Source of the DNA: Coxiella sp. RIFCSPHIGHO2_12_FULL_42_15
Lineage (GTDB): Bacteria; Pseudomonadota; Gammaproteobacteria; Coxiellales; Coxiellaceae
Length of the DNA: 64,000 nucleotides
Reading direction: 5' to 3'
Assembly (NCBI GenBank): GCA_001797285.1
Contig: MGOZ01000008.1
Span: 1-64,000, forward strand
Positions within the stretch are counted from its first letter, which is position 1, and the number at the start of each line of letters is the position of its first letter. This document shows, in pieces, positions 59,958 to 64,000 of this stretch. The notes below the pieces were generated by a model that was given only the letters and a program-made list of their open reading frames with translations, was not told the DNA's origin and did not search any database. The translations under genes were made by a program, and so were the position numbers.

Positions 59958-61091
59958 TTACAAATTCGATAGTACGGTTTTTATAAGCGGATCTAAAACA
60001 CCAATATGACCCTCCTCATTTTTATAAACATAATCTTTTTTTTCTAGAAATGTAAGAGATTGGTCAATGGTTGCTTTTGACATATTTGCTCGTTGAATAA
60101 ATTCTCGACCTAATGGAGAATTCGTTCCGTCGGTACGTGATAATACAGTCAACAGTTTTCTCTGGTTTTTACTTAATAATTCCAATTCAGAAGCAACACT
60201 TGAGCGCTCCTCAAAAACATATTGATTCCATATTTTTTCAACAGCCTCTTGATCTGGTAAATTCTTTTCTAAAAGAAATCTCGAACAAATCAGATTGAGG
60301 TAATAGGGATGCCGCCCAGAATAGGTAAATAAACAATCTAAGGTTCGACTGGATAACTCCGATTTCCACACAGATTGTGAAAACTTTTGAATATGCCTTT
60401 CATAATCCTCCTCAGAAATTCTATCTAACGTTATTCTTTCGCATAACTTGTAAAATGGCCTGTTTCTGTCATCAAATAACTCATGAAGCAAATGTCTATT
60501 ACTTCCTGAAAAAATGAATGAAATATATTTCGTGAGTTGCGCCACTTGACGCAAAACGCTTTCCATTGCGTGATTCGGTGTAATCTCACCAATGCACTGG
60601 AACTCATCGAAAAATAAAATAATTCTTTTGTTTGTTTTTTCCGAAAGACGTTCCAATCGTTCTAGTAAATCCAGTACATGATAAGCCGGCTTTTCCTTTC
60701 GTCTGTTTATATCGATCGATAATTCGATTTTATTCAGGACTGCGCGAATTTGAGAACCTTCAAAAATATCGCTTGCCAATGCTAATGCGCGTTTTGGAAT
60801 GCTTTCCATCCGAAAAATGAGTTTCCCGACTCCCTTCAATATTGCCCTTTCAATATCTAATTCATCAACTGCTGAAAAAAGATCTATTTGCGCATATGGA
60901 AAATCAGTTTGTTGAATTGCATGTAATGCTAAACTTGTTTTTCCATATCTCCTCGGAGAAACCAATAGAACCGGCCTGCGATGTAAAATGAAAGTTTTAA
61001 GATTTTCTGTTTCAGATTGACGATTGCAAAATGCTTTTCCCATCGCAACGGAAAGAGGAAAAATGTCAAATGGTAACCTATTATTTATCAT
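59958..61091 (-). CDS. ATPase of the archaeal-ATPase/AAA_16-like family
   Basis: A 377-residue, apparently intact P-loop ATPase. Walker A is SPRRYGKTS at residues 45-53, Walker B is RIILFFDEFQCI near 155-166, a sensor-like FIFSGSNRHLL follows, and the C-terminal 80 residues form a winged helix (LLTVLSRTDGTNSPLGREFIQRANMSKATIDQSLTFLEKKDYV). The family occurs in accessory regions and in symbionts; its function is not defined. The truncated ATPase downstream may be a decayed relative. Confidence 0.85.
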   Translation of the reverse strand: MINNRLPFDIFPLSVAMGKAFCNRQSETENLKTFILHRRPVLLVSPRRYGKTSLALHAIQQTDFPYAQIDLFSAVDELDIERAILKGVGKLIFRMESIPKRALALASDIFEGSQIRAVLNKIELSIDINRRKEKPAYHVLDLLERLERLSEKTNKRIILFFDEFQCIGEITPNHAMESVLRQVAQLTKYISFIFSGSNRHLLHELFDDRNRPFYKLCERITLDRISEEDYERHIQKFSQSVWKSELSSRTLDCLFTYSGRHPYYLNLICSRFLLEKNLPDQEAVEKIWNQYVFEERSSVASELELLSKNQRKLLTVLSRTDGTNSPLGREFIQRANMSKATIDQSLTFLEKKDYVYKNEEGHIGVLDPLIKTVLSNL

Positions 61092-61206
61092 ACACTATAA
61101 GCTCGTTTGTTATGGTCTATAAAATATAGACCATAAAGTATGAACCAGTCAATGGAGACAACAAAACTAACAAAAATCAGCTAGTTAAAGGATGGATCCG
61201 TTGCGG

Positions 61207-62079
61207 TTATAGCTTAAATTTCTCTGAAAATTCGCTCTCCAGAGAGCTGATTTTTTCTTGATAATGATCAATCCGATCTTTATACTGCCTAGCTTGATAT
61301 GAAAGTTCGTAATTATAATAAGAAGGTCTATACTCTTCATCAGGCCCTGGCTTTGTTTCGTTTTCGTAACCCCACTGTGCTTCTTCTAATTTACGTTCCT
61401 GCCTCTCAATGTAAGCACGCATTGATACTCGGTCCCTTTCTCGTTCCTCCTCCCTGGCTTGTCGCTCTTTTAATTCCTCTTCACGTTTTAACTCAGCTTC
61501 CCGTCGTTTCTCAACTTCTTTCTGGGCATCATATCTGCCAAGAAGATCTTTTACATTTGAGTTGGAATGATGATTATATTTTAAGTGTTCTGTTATTCTC
61601 TGCAGTTCACAATCAGATTGTGTAAAAATTTCAGATTCAAGCCATGTGTTACCTCCTTCAAGTTCAGAAGCCTTTCGTAGATAAATTTTAGCCTTCAGCA
61701 GATAATCAAGTTTTTTTTCAAGATCGCTACAATCTTTTGCTAAATGCACAAGAATGTCAGCATAAGCAGCAAAATATGCATGCCCACTAGCACAATAGAG
61801 CGTTAAGTTTTCGCCATAGGAATAAAAAGAACCTTGTAATTCTATAACAATTGAGTCCTCAGGACCTATCTGTTGGGCTAGATCAAATCCATTCGATCCA
61901 GACCAAATTACTTCTAATTTTTCCCAAGAAGGATATCTTTCCTTCCAAAGATACCCCCATACTATAATTCGGCGATAATTAATGTGTTTTTCTCCAAACA
62001 AACCAACAACATTGTTATCTTGAGAAAAGGTTGTTGCATATCGAAATCTATGAGCTCTCGTTTCTTTTAATTCCCACAT
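61207..62079 (-). CDS. Orphan protein with charged coiled coil
   Basis: A 290-residue protein not recognised. Residues 1-115 look globular (WELKETRAHRFRYATTF, YASGHAYFAAYADILVHLA-like stretch), 120-150 helical, and 180-240 form a strongly charged helix (EKRREAELKREEELKERQAREEERERDRVS) typical of a coiled coil. The C-terminus SLESEFSEKFKL is acidic. An AGGAG site lies 8 bp before the ATG. Possible effector or structural protein; function unknown. Confidence 0.6.
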   Translation of the reverse strand: MWELKETRAHRFRYATTFSQDNNVVGLFGEKHINYRRIIVWGYLWKERYPSWEKLEVIWSGSNGFDLAQQIGPEDSIVIELQGSFYSYGENLTLYCASGHAYFAAYADILVHLAKDCSDLEKKLDYLLKAKIYLRKASELEGGNTWLESEIFTQSDCELQRITEHLKYNHHSNSNVKDLLGRYDAQKEVEKRREAELKREEELKERQAREEERERDRVSMRAYIERQERKLEEAQWGYENETKPGPDEEYRPSYYNYELSYQARQYKDRIDHYQEKISSLESEFSEKFKL

Positions 62080-62110
62080 AGGTTAAATCTCCTGAAGGTG
62101 TATTTATTTT

Positions 62111-62247
62111 GGCTGTGTCGCAAATTTTTCATCTGCCGAAAAAACTTACAACCGCATTTCTTCTGAGCACAATTAGGCTGCTAATACATAAAACGGATCC
62201 GTCGCAAATTTTAATTTTTCCGATAAAATTTACAAAATATTTTCTAA
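62111..62247. repeat. Two copies of an IS6-like terminal sequence
   Basis: GGCTGTGTCGCAAATTTTTC at 62111 and GGATCCGTCGCAAATTTTAA at 62195 are direct repeats with related flanks (CCGAAAAAACTTACAA and CCGATAAAATTTACAA). They resemble IS6/IS240 ends of the GGNNCTGTTGCAAA type and lie at the 3' side of the transposase relic. Confidence 0.5.
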
Positions 62248-62249
62248 GC

Positions 62250-62749
62250 AGAAACGGAAAATAAATTTTCGACAAAATTTTTCTGTGAAATTGGATCATT
62301 TTTCCTGACATAGCGAATCTGTCCTTTTCGAATCATGTGCATTGATTCATACCCGGCAATCGTTCGTTAGGCGCTATGAAATTCTTGAAACCACAAACTC
62401 TGTTTTATTCGTCGCTTCACAAAGCGATGATCCGATTCAAGAATGTTATCTTGAGGCTTATTCTTATCATGACGAAGATTTGATTTCAATACATTATTTT
62501 TCTTTAGCATTCTAATTCAAGTTGTGATATCGATTCGGATGCAGGTTGAGGTAATCTCGACTCACTATCCTTAAAAAATGATTGTTCCATATTATCAGAA
62601 TTTGGTAGCATCGTGGCGACAGTGTTTTTAAACATGGCTTAACCATCTGTGCAGATAATAGGCTCAACTTTAAGGGTGTAGGGAGTCATTATAGCTCGAC
62701 GAAAATTTTCAGTCGATGCTCTAACTAGCTGAATGAAGGCTTTGTCCAG
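62250..62749 (-). pseudogene. IS6-family (IS240-like) transposase relic
   Basis: Minus-strand translation in pieces gives LDKAFIQLVRASTENFRRA, then VEPIICTDG (second catalytic Asp region) and, after a frameshift, NILESDHRFVKRRIKQS with the catalytic Glu, followed by SLWFQEFHSA-stop-RTIAGYESMHMIRKGQI. That order (TDG, then E-x-DH-x-x-KRR, then F..A..T.AG.E..HMI.KGQ) is the DDE transposase of IS6/IS240. At least three in-frame stops and one frameshift show that it is dead; the N-terminal part is missing. Confidence 0.75.
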
Positions 62750-62793
62750 ATTGATGCGTCAAGGCTGCCCAGGGGTTGGCTTCACTATCAAGC

Positions 62794-62822
62794 TTGAAAA
62801 ATATCGTGTATCGATATATACT
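62794..62822 (+). promoter_or_regulatory. Promoter of higBA, possibly leaderless
   Basis: TTGAAA at 62794-62799 and TATACT at 62817-62822 with 17 bp spacing. Transcription would begin at about 62829, at or next to the higB ATG, so the mRNA may have no leader. The palindrome TATCGATA at 62809-62816 lies in the spacer and could be the HigA operator. Confidence 0.65.
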
Positions 62823-62828
62823 GTAATC

Positions 62829-63122
62829 ATGATGATAAGGAATTTCAAAAGCAAGCTCGCCCAAGATGTCTTTGATGGAGTTTCTAGCCGGTACGCGAGA
62901 AAGTTGCCGCTCTCCTTGCATGATAAAACAAGACGACTATTGGACCAGCTCAATGCTATTACGCGAGTTGAAACACTAAAAATTCCGCCAAGCAACAAAT
63001 TGAGCAAACTTACGGGAAATTTATCCAATTATTGGCGTGTTAAAATAGATAAGCAATGGGCTATTATTTTTCGATGGGAAAAAAGCAATGCTTATGACGT
63101 CGATATTGTTGATTACCACTGA
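62829..63122 (+). CDS. higB: HigB-like toxin (RelE fold)
   Basis: About 97 residues from the ATG at 62829 or 62832 (MIRNFKSKLAQDVFDG); an open frame extends upstream to 62733 across the promoter and is not used. The core LPLSLHDKTRRLLDQLNAITRVETLKIPPSNKLSKLTGNLSNYWRVKIDKQWAIIFRWEKSNAYDVDIVDYH is the HigB/plasmid-maintenance killer family, a ribosome-dependent mRNA nuclease. It lies 14 bp before higA, toxin first, as is normal for hig. Confidence 0.92.
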   Translation: MMIRNFKSKLAQDVFDGVSSRYARKLPLSLHDKTRRLLDQLNAITRVETLKIPPSNKLSKLTGNLSNYWRVKIDKQWAIIFRWEKSNAYDVDIVDYH

Positions 63123-63136
63123 AAAGGAGAATGATT

Positions 63137-63427
63137 ATGCTGCCTCGTCATCGAGCCCCCACACATCCTGGCAAAATGTTATTAAAAGAATTTCTTGAGC
63201 CCAATGGTGTAACGCAGAAAGAATTTGCGGCGCATTTAGGCTGGACTTACGCGCGTTTAAATGAAATTGTGAATGGAAAACGCGGGATATCAGCAGATTC
63301 TGCTTTAACTTTAGCAGATGCTTTTAAGATGGAACCCGAGTTTTGGCTGAACTTGCAACGCAATTGGGACTTGTGGCATGCGCTACAAACTCACCAAAAA
63401 GTAAAGCCGTTGCGTAAAGCTGCCTAA
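63137..63427 (+). CDS. higA: HigA-like antitoxin
   Basis: About 96 residues. The helix-turn-helix VTQKEFAAHLGWTYARLNEIVNGKRGISADSALTLADAF is typical of HigA, with FWLNLQRNWDLWHA after it. An ATG at 63131 is only 2 bp from the AGGAG site, so the ATG at 63137 is preferred. It neutralises HigB and represses the operon. Confidence 0.93.
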   Translation: MLPRHRAPTHPGKMLLKEFLEPNGVTQKEFAAHLGWTYARLNEIVNGKRGISADSALTLADAFKMEPEFWLNLQRNWDLWHALQTHQKVKPLRKAA

Positions 63428-63553
63428 GCTTAATTTTCAAAAAGTCAATAATGAACGTGTGTGTTATGAAATATCCCCAGGCCAAAGCGAATGGTATGTA
63501 TTTTGAATGTTTAACTTGCAAAATACATAAATTAATGCTAGTTTATTCACATA

Positions 63554-64000
63554 ATGTCCATTTTTCAGCGTTTTTTACGCTTGTGTGCAGGTCGTCATGG
63601 CCAACTGCTGAATGTACATCAACTTGCTCTTGATGCGGGAATTTCACATACCACAGTCAGTCACTGGTTAAGCATTTTGGAAGCCAGTTATATTGTTTTT
63701 CGTTTACCCCCTTATTTTAACAATTTCAATAAACGTCTGATTAAATCCCCTAAACTCTATTTCTACGATACTGGTTTGGTTTGTTATTTACTTGGCATAC
63801 ATTCTGCAGATCATCTCAACATCCATGCTCATGCAGGCGCCATCTTTGAAGGGTATGTCATAAGCACTATAAAAAAATATTTTTGCAATTTAGGACAATC
63901 ACAAACTTTATATTTTTGGCGCGACAGTAATGGGCTGGAAATTGATTGCGTTCGAATATCACGGAAAACTTATCGCCATCGAAATTAAGTCCACGACTAC
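63554..64000 (+). pseudogene. Broken DUF4143 ATPase, runs off the window
   Basis: The frame encodes only the C-terminal half of a DUF4143 ATPase (LALDAGISHTTVSHWLSILEASYIVFRLPPY, KSPKLYFYDTGLVCYLLGI, GAIFEGYVISTIKK). The Walker A/B half is absent upstream. At about 63950 the frame breaks: the expected continuation FEYHGKLIAIEIKST is present in another frame, right after GLEIDC, so a single-base change has shifted it. It is related in type to the intact gene at 32466-33587. Confidence 0.8.

Noticed and set aside
62733-62828. N-terminal extension of HigB from the upstream ATG
   Set aside because: It would cover the promoter and overlap the IS6 relic; family length is reached from 62829.

Overview
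The window reads as chromosomal DNA of a gammaproteobacterium, most likely a member of the Legionellales (Coxiella/Legionella relatives, probably host-associated). The evidence is gene order and gene content: a complete 14-gene nuoA-N operon behind tpiA-secG-tRNA-Leu, hupB next to ppiD, mreB-mreC-mreD followed by yhdP-tldD, gatCAB, lepA-rnc-era-recO-pdxJ, and a scatter of large orphan proteins that look like secreted effectors. The taxonomic placement is inference; no rRNA is present.

Layout. 1-14,880 (minus): the whole respiratory complex I operon, interrupted by a ~166 bp MITE between nuoA and nuoB and by a cluster of perfect palindromes between nuoF and nuoG; another copy of the MITE end lies just past nuoN. 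14,966-19,963 (minus): tRNA-Leu(GAG), secG, tpiA, a probable CsrA-sequestering small RNA with four GGA hairpin loops, ppiD, tRNA-Asp, tRNA-Val and the HU gene. 20,240-29,048 (minus): an autoinhibited Fic AMP-transferase with its own palindromic operator, then the cell-shape and envelope block tldD-yhdP-mreD-mreC-mreB, in which mreC appears to start at a rare AUU codon. 29,225-32,451 (plus): gatC-gatA-gatB. 32,466-39,283: a DUF4143 ATPase, a plus-strand run for lysine catabolism (lysine dehydrogenase-like plus AmaB) and hexose use (RhaT-like carrier, ROK kinase, phosphomannose isomerase-like cupin), and a BrnT/BrnA toxin-antitoxin pair. 39,638-47,338 (minus): three minor pilin genes, an MFS carrier, a slipin/NfeD membrane pair, cysS and gltX. 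47,458-51,462: lpxH and three orphan genes, one carrying CAE and CxxC motifs of the deaminase fold. 51,745-56,601 (minus): pdxJ, recO, era, rnc, lepA. 57,136-64,000: accessory DNA with a large multi-pass membrane protein, two ATPases (one 5'-truncated), a coiled-coil protein, an IS6-type transposase relic, HigBA, and a broken DUF4143 ATPase at the edge.

The most distinctive feature of the window is its load of short palindromic and MITE-like repeats (at least five families). They sit tightly against genes and in several cases supply the last codons, stop codon, terminator or ribosome-binding region of the neighbouring gene (ppiD, secG, nuoF, lpxH, pilV, the 57,136 membrane protein). The best candidates for new biology are the Csr-type small RNA at about 16.4-16.6 kb, the deaminase-like orphan at 48.4-49.8 kb, and the non-canonical mreC start.
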